Assembly: GCF_002078875.1 (NCBI RefSeq)
Contig: NC_034412.1
Span: 10,905,866-10,969,865 of the forward strand
DNA from: Numida meleagris
Taxonomy: Eukaryota > Chordata > Aves > Galliformes > Numididae
DNA length: 64,000 nucleotides
Direction of reading: 5' to 3'
The notes under the pieces were generated by a model. The model worked only from the letters and a program-made list of their open reading frames with translations. It was not told where the DNA came from and did not search any database. A program made the position numbers and the translations under genes. This document shows positions 51,701-62,295 of this stretch, piece after piece (position 1 is the stretch's first letter; each line of letters starts with the position of its first letter).

Positions 51701-54118
51701 GCAAAGCAATGTAACCATCAGGAGTCTCTGACTTTAGGTTTGTAAGGAGCCATTTTCCCCTTTATCCCCAGGTACTCCCACACCAGCTGGTGGTTGCCAG
51801 CACTGCAGGCTCAGCTACACCTGGGGCAGGCTGGGTCTCCCAGAAGTGACAACTGGAACCAGTCACGAGCTGTTTCTCCCACTCTGCTACCAGCCAGAAG
51901 CTCTACAGAAATAGCAAAGGCAAAAGCCTGTTACAAGAGTAGTCCCACAGCCAGGTTGCCCAATGGGGCTGGGTGCGCTAAAATGCTCGTACAAGGACTT
52001 CCAAGAATTCTCCAGTAGGAAAAACATTGCAGTCCCCTTGAAACTTGCAGGATGCAGTGAAGAATTGTAAGTCTTTGTTAGCTAAACCATCTGACAACTA
52101 CGCCCTTTGAAAGTCTGCCCCAACACGTACCAGAAGACAAGAAGGAATAGCAGGAGGGGGAGAAGATAGAGCCTTTGATAGACAAAGCACACACCACCTC
52201 TGGGTTGGCAGCCTGCTTTGTTAAGTTGAGCTAGCATGTGGAAAGGAGCAAATGCACTAGACTGAGATTCAAAACCAGCTGGAGATTGGGATTCTGCCTC
52301 CCTGGAAGACAAACAACCTATGATACAAAGTTTTCTCAGACCTACCTGTGAAGCTGCTTTCCAGACCGGTAGAAAGCCAACTTTACACACCCCAACAAAG
52401 ACACACACAGCTTTCCCTCATAATGCAGGAAAAACGAGATGGATACTTTTCAAAGTGTTTTTTAATTAAAGCAAAACAAAAAAAAAGGAGCACACACCAG
52501 AGCTTGACATGGGCCAGCCGAACTGCTGGTCCTCAGGACGTTGAACTGGCATGAGGAAGGCTGAGAGCTGTGTTTCTGCATAACTCAGGAGCACCGGAGC
52601 GGACACCGGGGCTCCTAGGGGCTCTGCCTGCCAGGCTACTGCTGCTTTGTGTTGAGCAGATCTCTCATGTGAAGGTGGGACATTCCATCAACATTTCACC
52701 AGACTCTTTTCCCAGCAGACAGAAGTCCTGGAGATTGGGGAAAAGACGATTTCAATGAATTTGCATTTTCCAAGCACTCCTTGGGAGGACTCTCAGCTGG
52801 TCCTCCTGCCTCCACTGGCAGGTATATGGGTTTACATAGAGACTCATCTTTGGCAACAGCCACACTGGTAGGAGCCGGTGACTTTTGCTTGTACTGAAGT
52901 CAATGCATGTCCTTCTCCAGGCTGTAACTGCAGCTGCACCAGGGCTCACCATCACGACCAATTGTGCTTTGAAGTTAAATCCTCATCCACTTCATCTAGC
53001 CAGCAACTTCTGAGAGCCTCTTCAGGCTTGTGTGAACGTGTACCAGTAAAGTCAGGTAAATTTGAGCATCTTGGCTGCAGGAGTGAAACAAAGTTTTCAA
53101 GTATGCCTAAGAGATGGAGGAGCCAAAATTTCATTTAAGATATGACCTGGGCAACAGATAGGTATCAAAACCTCCCTGCCATCTGACAAAGGAATGCAGT
53201 TTCCAAAGCTGCTGGTGTGTTGCTCCACCAGCCTGGTTTCTTTACCAGACAGGCTGGGAGAAAGAAGTGACACGTTTTTCATACACAATTTTTATCTGTT
53301 AGAATTTACTAGATATGCTCCTCATTTGTCTGTCAACGTATTTAAAAATACTTCAACCTGCTCTAATAATCACATTTTAAAACATGCATCAAGTTTGGAT
53401 CAGAACAGCTTCTCTGGGAAAATCAATAAGCCCAAATTGCTGATTTAAGGCCTAAATATCAGTCACTGGCCAGCCAGGCACAAAAAAGCCACTCTATCCT
53501 TGAACTTGGAATCCTTGGAATTATTATCCTTGATATTATTATTATACCTGGAATTATTTTTTGGCTCAGACTAACCCTTGTTACTGTCACACTACAAGTT
53601 TACATACAAACAATTTCTGCAAACAGGAGACCAAAGTAAGATCTCTTATGTCCCACGGTAAGTCAGAAAAGTCCATGGGAGTCACAGGGATGGTAAATGT
53701 CATAAAGGACCAGGCCTAATACATGCATTAGAGAAGCAAGACAGCTCCTTTGCTCAAGATCTGGCCGATGCACTTTGCACATACCACTTCTTCAGCATTA
53801 TGTCCTTATCTAATGGTAGACCTGTTTCAACAACATGCAATACATATTAATGCAATATGCACTGCAACACACGATACGCATCCAAAGAAATATGCCAATG
53901 CAAAAATCTGACTTCTCAAACATCGCAGGGCTAACAAGGAAGTCTTTTACATAAGACAATCAAGAAATCACCTGAAACCATGAGACCCAAGGGCCTTGAG
54001 CAATCTGCAATACCGGTACCTAATAACAGATGCTAATTCATGAAAGAAACACAAACAGTGGGACTGAGGTAATGGCAGAGATTTCATTAGTGCAATTAAC
54101 ATTTAAAATGGTATGTTC

Positions 54119-54866
54119 TTTAATAGAATTTAAATAAGGCTTTGAATAATTACACGCACTAAAACTAATATTCCATAACCTTATTCCGCATGGAAAAGCA
54201 GCAGAAACAACCCTCTGCACTGTACAAGGTCCAATTATGAACAATTACATTCAAAAAGTAGATCAAAACAGAAACAGCTCTTCCCCCCAAAAGCATCAAC
54301 ATCTCTAAATTTAGCTTTCTCCCCAGGTAGGAGAAGCATGAAGAACAGATGAACTGGGCTTCTGCCCACTAGATTTGGCCTCACTGAACTACCAGTAGCA
54401 CTTTCCAACCCAAAGTCTCTCTCATTTCTTTAGGGTGATGGAAGCTCATGGAGAAAAAAAAATCAGAAGTGAATTTCCTACACAGCGGAAAGTGAGTTCT
54501 CCCTTCCGAGGGCCCAAGAGTGTACATAAATTATAGAAGCTTGAAAAAAAAAATTCTAACACTGGTACGTGTGTTTATGGTATATGTTCTCCTTTAGAAA
54601 CTACTCACAAATGCAGATGGGTGCCTCAAAAAAAAATCAAAGCAGCATATGAAATTGTAATACACTGTTTCAAAATCTGCACCGTCCTGCAGAACCAGGA
54701 ATTATCACCTGTTCAGATTGTTCTCAACAGATCCAATCTATGCTGGATATGTAAAAAACAAGAGACTAAGTCATCAAGGAAAACCAACTGAAAAAACCTG
54801 CACGCTGTTAAGTATTTTAAAAAAATTAAACGGAAGAAAAAAATCCCCAAAAACATTGACGATAAC
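54119..54866 (-). other. MB21D2: Probable start of the MB21D2 3' UTR, with one candidate poly(A) signal
   Basis: The stretch downstream of the TGA is AT-rich and non-coding on the gene strand. I find no AATAAA on the minus strand in the first 750 bases, but an ATTAAA variant lies at 54124-54119. It is a common hexamer and no strong GU-rich element follows, so the true 3' end may lie further left. Another candidate, AATAAA at 49028-49023, is nearly 6 kb from the stop codon. Confidence 0.35.
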
Positions 54867-56131
54867 TCAGAAAAATTTATCATCGATTCTGAAGTGAGGC
54901 CTTGTGACATCATCTGGGTTAATGAAGACGGAGATGGACTTCCCTGGGTTCTCAGTCACTAGCTGTTGCAACTTTTTGGCTAGTCGGTCATCAGGCTGGT
55001 TGGTGTCCCCTCCGTCTGACTGTGGGGAGGGGATGCTGGTGGTGCTGCCCCGCCGTTGGAGTTCTAGCGTTAGCCGGTTGGCTGCCTTCACATGTTCGAT
55101 GGCAGTTCGAAGGTGTTCAGCAGGGTCTGAGCGGACTGAGGACAGCTTCCGGGCGTGCAGCATGACGGTTTCTTCAGAGAGGTGCTCCAGCATGTTGCAC
55201 TGGGGGATGAAGTAGTTAGGGCACATCTTGTTGACCAAGCAGTGCTGGAGATCATCGATGAGACCCAAGAGGAAGTGGGCGGCGTAGTCCTCCTGGGCCA
55301 AGTAGCTGGCTGGTAGCCTGTCACAAGCCCACAGCATCATGCTCCGCAAGTGATATGGACTAATAGCTTTGGGGCGGGACAGTAATTTGATGATGATAGC
55401 TTTGCAGGCCTGATAGGCTTGCATGAGGCTGCTGGAGATGCACTTTTTCAGTTGAACTTCACTTCTGGCAAATGACAGCCTCCATTCGTTGTCCTTCTTC
55501 CCCTTGTAGGAACACGCAGGCACTAAGTAAAATCCACTTATGACTTCCTCTTCTGTAATCTTTCCATCCCAGAAGTGGTTCTCCATCAGCCAGCTCTGGG
55601 CCACAGCTGGCCAGCCTTTGAAAGACACCACAGGAACAATGTCATACAGCATTCGGCTGCTGCCCACTCCCAAGATAATGGATATGATCGTCCCATTCTT
55701 TTCTACCTTCTCCACCTTTGGCATCCCTCGCTGAGGCTTCTTCTGGATCTCAGAGAGGACGATGCTAATGGAGTCATAGAACCAGTCTGCAACTTTCGTT
55801 GGAGAGAAGAAGTAATTGGTAGCTCCGTTGATATGGTCCACAATGGTGCAGCAATCCTTCCATTTGCTGATGGTTCCTTCGTCAAACAGCCGCAGGCTCA
55901 GCCAGGAGTGGCACAGAGCTGAGTGGCGCATGTCCAGCGTGACCGGCTGGTTGCGGTCATGCAGCTTCAGCGCAGGCACCAGCAGGGTGAAGTCCATGTC
56001 ATAGTCTGTGCCTCGCGCATAAACATTCAGCTCATCAAGATCAATGTCCACCACGCCTTCCCGCACACCGCCTGAAAGGAGCAGGTACTCATTGGCTACA
56101 GGCAGCTTCTGGTCAAGTTTCTGAACCATGC
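54867..56131 (-). CDS. MB21D2: MB21D2 last coding exon (5' partial)
   Basis: A single open frame of 420 codons follows a splice acceptor and ends in TGA. The protein is recognised as Mab-21 domain containing 2, of the cGAS/Mab-21 nucleotidyltransferase-fold family. The first exon base is 56131; G plus GC completes a split glycine codon (phase 1), so the Met at 56129 is internal and the true start is in exon 1, outside the window. The human protein is 491 residues, so about 71 residues are missing. Visible features in exon numbering: a glycine-rich loop LLLSGG (16-21), the acidic pair in YDMDF (D44, D46), a third acidic residue in LYDIVPVV (D163), a helical C-terminal half rich in Leu/Cys/His (about 230-360), a Ser/Pro/Asp-rich linker (about 362-381) and the C-terminal end RIDDKFF. 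Q240 falls where human Q311, a recurrent cancer substitution, is expected, which supports the 71-residue offset. The frame is intact. Molecular function is unsettled in the family; no product is assigned here. Confidence 0.97.
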
Positions 56132-56160
56132 CTGCAAAAGAGAGAAAGAGAAATCAAACA
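56132..56160 (-). other. MB21D2: 3' splice site of MB21D2 intron 1
   Basis: Read on the minus strand, a pyrimidine-rich tract (TTTCTCTTTCTCTCTTTTGC) leads directly into AG at 56133-56132. The exon then begins GCATG. The tract, the AG, and the loss of homology to the MB21D2 protein at this exact point define the intron-exon boundary. The phase 1 break within a glycine codon fits the end of human exon 1. Confidence 0.93.
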
Positions 56161-57720
56161 GATTTGGGATAAAGGATTTAAACAGGCCTATAACCCATCA
56201 TCATGCCCAGCAGGAAAAAAAATAGCGAGGGGCACCCATCACTGTTAGCGTAACATAAATGCACACCGGTCCCAGCACCAGTCCACCTTCAGTCCCATCT
56301 GACTCAGGGCAGGACTTCCCTGCACTACTGGGAATGGGTGCAGTCTATTCTAAACAACACACTGAAGGCAATAGAAAAAATCAAATGCTTCCAGTAAAAC
56401 ATAGCAAGGCTACTTTGAGGACTAAACTTAACTTCTCAAATACTCTCTAAGCCAGTTTTTTTTAGCATATGTTCATCTCTGTGGCAGACAAACGGTTCTC
56501 CAACACTTCAAGAAGAAAAGAGAAATTCATGGAATTAATTGACTCATTGTTTCTATTATCTCTGCAGTTTAAGAAAATAGCTGGATGGGCATCAGGGGGC
56601 TGGTCTGCATGTGAGCAAATGGGTAGCTACAAGCATTAGCTCAAGCAGATCAGACTTTACAATTTACTGATTAGCAAGGCAGCACAAACAGAGGCAGTAC
56701 GTTCTCCTCTTATGGGGCAAATGGAGACAGGTTAAACTATCAGGAGGGACAGAAGCCAGCTCTGAAATTAGTTCTTCAAGCTGCAATGACAGCATCATTC
56801 CACAATATATCTGATCAGCTCCCCAGAGCACAGGCATAAAGACAGATTTCTGTTTTCATCATGAAAATCAGGCACTTTCCCCTCACCCCTGCACTGCCCA
56901 CACCAGTTGCACAAAGCCAGTTTTTCACTCTGTTCTATATATACCACTGTACTCTGTTCAGAGAACAGAAACAGCAGACTAAGGAGAAACTCCACGCAGC
57001 AGCTGAGACATTACCACGTCATTAAGTGTTCAAATTAGGCTTAAAATTGACCTTATGTTACAAGGAAATCAAGCTTAGATAGACATCAGTGGGAATAACT
57101 AGCCAGAAGCACTGGGAGGTGAGCTGCCCACCCAACTGTCAGCCCTGGAGGCAGACACATCCTTATTGAAAGGCCAACGCAAATGATCAGCATCAGTCTA
57201 AACACTCATCCATAGGAGAGCCAAGGAGACCACAAGGAGAGGCCTATGTACGCAGGGGAATGCATCTTGTGACAATATTTGGGATTACTGTGCAATCCTC
57301 CATGTGAAAGACCTTGTAAAGTACACTCTACCTGTTCCATTGCTCTCCAGAGCATGGGACCATGTCCATTTTGTTGTATTGAGCTGGGGCGATTTTCCTG
57401 CCAGGCAGGTAAGGTTATAACTTGTTTCATTACATGTAGCTCCAGAGGCATGCTAAGGAACTCTTCCTGCTAAATCCTGAGCTAATCCCATTTTGCAATC
57501 TTACTTCTTGCTGCTCCATTCATCATTAAAGGACAATAACCAAGAAGAGTCTCTGTCAACCTCAAAGACATTTTCTGAGGCTCAGATGCACAGTGAGCAA
57601 CGTTACTCCACACACAGGCCAAGTAAGCAGCAGTCACTCCTTCCTTGCACCAAGAAGAACAGGATTTTTAAAGGGTACCTAAGTTGACACGACTTCTAGA
57701 AGTTGACTTCTTCTAGAGAC

Positions 57721-57746
57721 TTCTGGTGACAGTACTGACACCAGAA
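57721..57746. repeat. 26-bp near-perfect palindrome
   Basis: TTCTGGTG, A, CAGTACTG, A, CACCAGAA: the arms and the CAGTACTG core are exactly self-complementary and only the A/A pair breaks the symmetry. It lies in MB21D2 intron 1, just after a run of GACTTCTAGA-like short repeats (57690-57720). Confidence 0.9.
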
Positions 57747-59330
57747 ATCCTGACCTTGACCCAGTGCAAGCACCACACTGCTTTAGACTGTAGTCAGTCC
57801 TTGTAGTCTTGACCTACCAGCAAAGGTGGAACATAAAAAAATAGTCAAGCAATGGCTACAGGAAGTGATCTCATACCTCATCAAAATCTCTCTTCCAAAA
57901 TGGCTGCAGAGTTTAAATCCAAACCCCTGAGAAACGCCTGTCACAGCATTTCAAGGTCCGGTCCAGGAACATCTGCAACTCTGACAGAGAGCTAGACAAG
58001 GAATTTTTGCTAACAGACCACAGCAGCATTGCTGATCCAATTTAAGCTGTGGAGCAAGGGGTTGAGAGGAGGTCCCCTTGAGGAAAATATATTTAGAATA
58101 AGCATAGAGTGTTCTAAAAATAGTTGGGACAGCCAAATTCAGGATTCAGCAAGGCTTTGGGGGTTTGCAGTATGTTCAGGCTGACTCCATTACAAATCCA
58201 TTTGATATGTGAAAATATTTCAAAGACTCCTGTTAGCCAGCACTGTATGGCATACACTGACTTGCCACAAAGCTTTCATCTCGAGTTCCAACAACCCAAG
58301 TGTAAGCTGAGAGAATCACATGCACGGACAGCAGAAGCAAGTTTGCAAGTGCAAGCACATAGAAAATATGTAGAAAAATATCAAGACTGGTACTTAAGTC
58401 CTTAAGATAAGAGCAGCAGCAGGCCCTTTGGGTTTTTGTCTTCCCATCTCCATGCCAGGAGATGTTAGAAGGGGTTACAGATAGCCTTGTGAATTTTGTA
58501 GAAGCCCACGGGAGCTGCATGCAAAAACTGAACCCGGTATTTGTAGGATCAAACACAATACTTTTTACTTTAGCAGAAATACCCACTCTCATGGCATCAA
58601 AGTAGGTTCACGGACATTTAAGATGACTCTTGCTGGAACCAGGCATAACATACAATTTGCAGCCATACCTTGTGTGCTGTTCTTTTGAAAAGGTTGTTCG
58701 GCAAAACTGGCACTTTGCTAAGTAAGGAATCTGTGTTCATTTTCTTAACCGAGTGATTAATGTAAGACCTTCCCAAGATACAAAACTTGGCATCATAACA
58801 AATAACTGAGTAGCTATGCATACAAGCACACAGAAGGCAGGGAATGTGAAAATAAGAAGTAACTGTAGTCTTTAAGACTACAGTAGGACTTTACTAAGCA
58901 GCCTATCAGAGTAATGCAGGTGAGCAAATGAGTTCCCTTCACCACTCTTTCAGGAGCAGGAAAGTAGGATTTATTTTATTCCAAGCACTGCAATACAAGG
59001 AGAAGTAAGAAAGACAGAAAACAGATTTTATTTTTACATAACAGCCAGATTTAGGATACATCTTTGAATGATCCAGGACTCTGATGCACATGACACAGAG
59101 AATAGTCTGTTCATGGAAAAAAAAAGTCACGCAAAGATGCTCTTCATCCACTGCGGAATTTCAGATGAACTGATTTTGCAGCCATTGCAGTGCATTGTGG
59201 GATCTGCTGCTATTTCATGCCCAGCTTTATGTAAATAAGGAGGAACTTACAGACCTGTCTTTGGAGAAACTCACCACAAGAAAAAATTAGGCAAAAACTG
59301 ATTTCTAACATATGCATTTCCTTCTTCGGG

Positions 59331-59360
59331 TTCCTTCCTGATAGCTTCCTTCCTGATGCC
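59331..59360. repeat. 15-bp tandem duplication
   Basis: TTCCTTCCTGATAGC at 59331-59345 is followed by TTCCTTCCTGATGCC at 59346-59360. This is a short local duplication in MB21D2 intron 1. Confidence 0.85.
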
Positions 59361-59601
59361 TTACACACACAGTCATTGCCAGTTCAAACAGCGCACAGCC
59401 TTCATTTTCTTCCTTGCCCCCTGCATCACCTGCTCCTCCTGCACAGCCTGCAATGCTCCCCAAAAGCTGCAGAGACCATGAGTTAGACAGTCCCTCCTGC
59501 AACACCTGCACAGGGACAAAGTGGTGTGGGTTTGGCTCAGGGTCAGGGTGCAGTCTGTGAAGGATTGAAAGAATTGAGACACTTGGATGCTTTACATACT
59601 T

Positions 59602-59670
59602 ATCACAAAATCATACAATAGCTTGGGTTGGAAGGGTCCTTACAGATCACCTGGTTGCAACTTCATGTGT
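59602..59670 (-). mobile_element. CR1 LINE 3' end, short fragment
   Basis: The plus strand reads as the reverse complement of a CR1 3' end: 'AAAATCATACAATAGC', then 'TTGGGTTGGAAGGGTCCTTA' and 'CAGATCACCTGGTTGCAA'. Similarity fades after about 70 bases. It lies within MB21D2 intron 1, with the element's sense strand the same as the gene's. Confidence 0.75.
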
Positions 59671-62240
59671 ACATGGTCAGTGTGCAGGAAAGGAAGAACG
59701 GGACAAAACTGATTCCTCCCAGCCTACACAAGTTGAGATTTTTCTCTAGAAATCCAACACTTGAGCTGATGTTACCATTGATACCTTCTTCCCCCTGCTC
59801 AAGTTTGCAGGTAACTTGATGTCCACAAAGCAAAGTGGTTGGATACTGATTTCCTTAATAGCAATGATGTGGTGCTCTAGCACAAGTCATTGGTTGACCT
59901 TGCACTTGAACCTGCCCTCTCCAAGCCGTTAGCCTGTGCTCTAGCAGAAGTCTCCTGATACTTGCAGCCAGTATTGCACACATCTGCCTGTTGTCTTAAG
60001 CAGCCATTTTGGTAATCATATTGAAAGAAAAAGAAAGTGAGCATCAGACAGCACCTGGGAAGAAACATAGGCTGATTTCTTTAATGAGGAGAATGTAGCT
60101 AAGTCCCCACTGACATCAACAGGGCTGCGTGTTTAAATTTCTCAGCAGACCAACCCCAGTGAACTCCCACACAAGAAAGCTCTCCAGATGGGTTCCAGGT
60201 AGTAGTCAGCTTCTGAGGACCCAGAAATGCTAGGAATTGCTTTCGATTCAACAAATCTTATTTGCCTTTGTTTGATTAGCACTTCAAGATGAAGCATAGG
60301 TCCCTTGTAGGGCAGCTTGCTCTGTAGAACTGCATGCTCCAAGTCCAGAATGTTTACTGAGATATGCAGAAATATGTGGCTGGGAAATTAGCCATTCTTT
60401 GTGAGGAAGCAGAGCTGAGCACCCCCCAGGTGGGCAGGGAGCTCAGGAAGGCAGAGGTAGTGCTCATTCCTCCCACTGGAGTGTCCAAAAAAATGCTGGG
60501 TACCCGCTCCCTTAGCATATGGGATTATCCTTGGATAATGATCTCTTCTACAGAGAGGACTAGAGATCCCCCACATATACCACTTGGCCTCCCTTCTTTC
60601 TCCCAGTTAATCTGTCCAAAGGACCCAGCAGAGTCAGGGCTCATCCCTCCCTGCTCTACACAGCTGCATACTTAACCTTGGGCACATCTCTTTTTCTTCT
60701 GTATAAAATCATTACCTTTCTTAGACCCAAAAGCTAAAGAAGTTTGACCTCCTGGATTCTCAAAAAGTGCTTGGGAATGCTCAGCCAGCACTAAATACAC
60801 ACCAGGTGTTATTAGAAGACGACTAACTTGTAAATCTGCAATAAATCTCAGGATAACTTCACTTCAGCCAGGCAGTTCTTACCCTTAGCTGCTGAAAGAA
60901 ATACTAAGACACCCCAGGCTAGTTGAAAACTAAAAGCTTTTGTCATTTCAGTAAATACACTAGATAGGCACTCTGCGGTTTCTTGACAATTCTGCTGCGA
61001 ACAGCAGATCCTGCAGAAAAGGAATGTTGTTCAAAGGAAAGATCCCTGCAGAGGTCCCCCAGCTATGCCCGAGTGACGTGTGCTGAATTTTAGAGGCTTC
61101 TTTAAGACAGGGATGGGAGGCTGGTTGGGCTGCACTGATTCTTCTTGCTAATTGCAAATCTATTTATGAGCAGCACAAGTTTTTGTTACACGGAACTGAA
61201 ACAGTCAGCCCTTTAGGAGAGCCTTGAGTTACAAAGCACATTTTGAGAGGACTGTCAGCGGAAGCAGGCAGAGGGTGGGAGGGGAGTGGGGAGACTGAGC
61301 TGTGTGATGCCAGTTTAGTCAAACACGGGAGGCGAGCGAAGGAAGCTGCTCTTTGCGGACTGATACACCAGTGTCCTACTGATTCTGCTCCTTTTAGAAA
61401 TCTTGTGATATGGTGACAGAACACACTGCAGGGCCCCAGCACCCCCTTGTAAAAGAAATCAGCTTCTTTTTTTCAAAGTGTCCTTTATAAAAAAAATCTT
61501 AAAAATAGCGTCCCAGTTTTTTTCCAGCTCCCACGTGCTGTGTTGTGGAAGCCACCCAGCTAGCTGAAATCCTGTATGCCAATGCAGAGAGGTGCAAAAT
61601 GCACTGCCACAGACATCCAAAACCACCCTTGCACCAAAACCAGAAGCTAGACAGCTCCTGGAGCTGGATCTGGCACTTTCAGAGGAAGCCCCTAAATCTC
61701 TGTGCAACACTGCTTTGGCCAATGCAGAGTTTAAGAGTCTGTAAACTGACCTCAGGTTTCCAGCCTGTCAGTCTGCTTATTCAGTGGTCTTACTACAGAT
61801 TTACATTAGCCCAACTGCAATCAGACTGTCTGCAAGCTGAAAACCCAGCAAATAATTAAACTGCAAGTTAAAAAGGTGCTTTAGGGTCTGAAGAACACGG
61901 GTGGCAAAGCCTGAGAGCAGCTGACAAACAGAAGGAAGAAGGGACAGGATGGAAGTGGGTTTTCCCAAGGCAGAGGAAAAATTAGCAGCTTTAACAGCCC
62001 TGATGGATTTACCTGCTAGGGATGTCTCTGCGTTCAAAATCATTTGTGCTTTTGGTATAGTCAGTGCCTGGCAGTCCTGCATTTCACAAGGTACATTGTG
62101 TTAAAATACATTTCCTTTTGTTGATTTGGTAGGAAATGGAGAAACTGACCTAACCACAGCACCTTCCACAGATCACTCATCATTTTACAAGGCTGAGCCA
62201 GTCAACTTTCCTCCACACCAAAAATGATACCTTACTTAAC

Positions 62241-62295
62241 ACTTCATACACCAAGGACTTCATACACCAAGGTGCTGACTGTCCTTGTCAGCACC
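62241..62295. repeat. 16-bp tandem repeat running into a hairpin
   Basis: ACTTCATACACCAAGG occurs twice back to back (62241-62256, 62257-62272). The last bases of the second copy begin a 9-bp inverted repeat: GGTGCTGAC (62271-62279), a 7-base loop, then GTCAGCACC (62287-62295). Both features are read directly. Confidence 0.9.

Larger units (their letters stand above)
38408..54118. other. Stretch between the CpG island and MB21D2, nothing coding identified
   Basis: No exon or RNA gene is supported on either strand. In particular, no frame resembling the long N-terminus of the FGF12 'A' isoform is present. Small repeats are listed separately. The longest frames (183 codons minus and 165 codons plus, both over 49,489-50,040) lie antiparallel and lack any domain. 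A block near 51,000-51,130 carries motifs such as ATTTGCATG and could be regulatory. Confidence 0.55.

Noticed and set aside
54904..55922. Plus-strand frames of 60-115 codons opposite MB21D2
   Set aside because: They are antisense shadows of the conserved MB21D2 exon and do not resemble any protein.
56127..56129. ATG at the start of the long frame as the MB21D2 start codon
   Set aside because: It is preceded directly by a splice acceptor and a split glycine codon. The family protein has about 71 more residues upstream.
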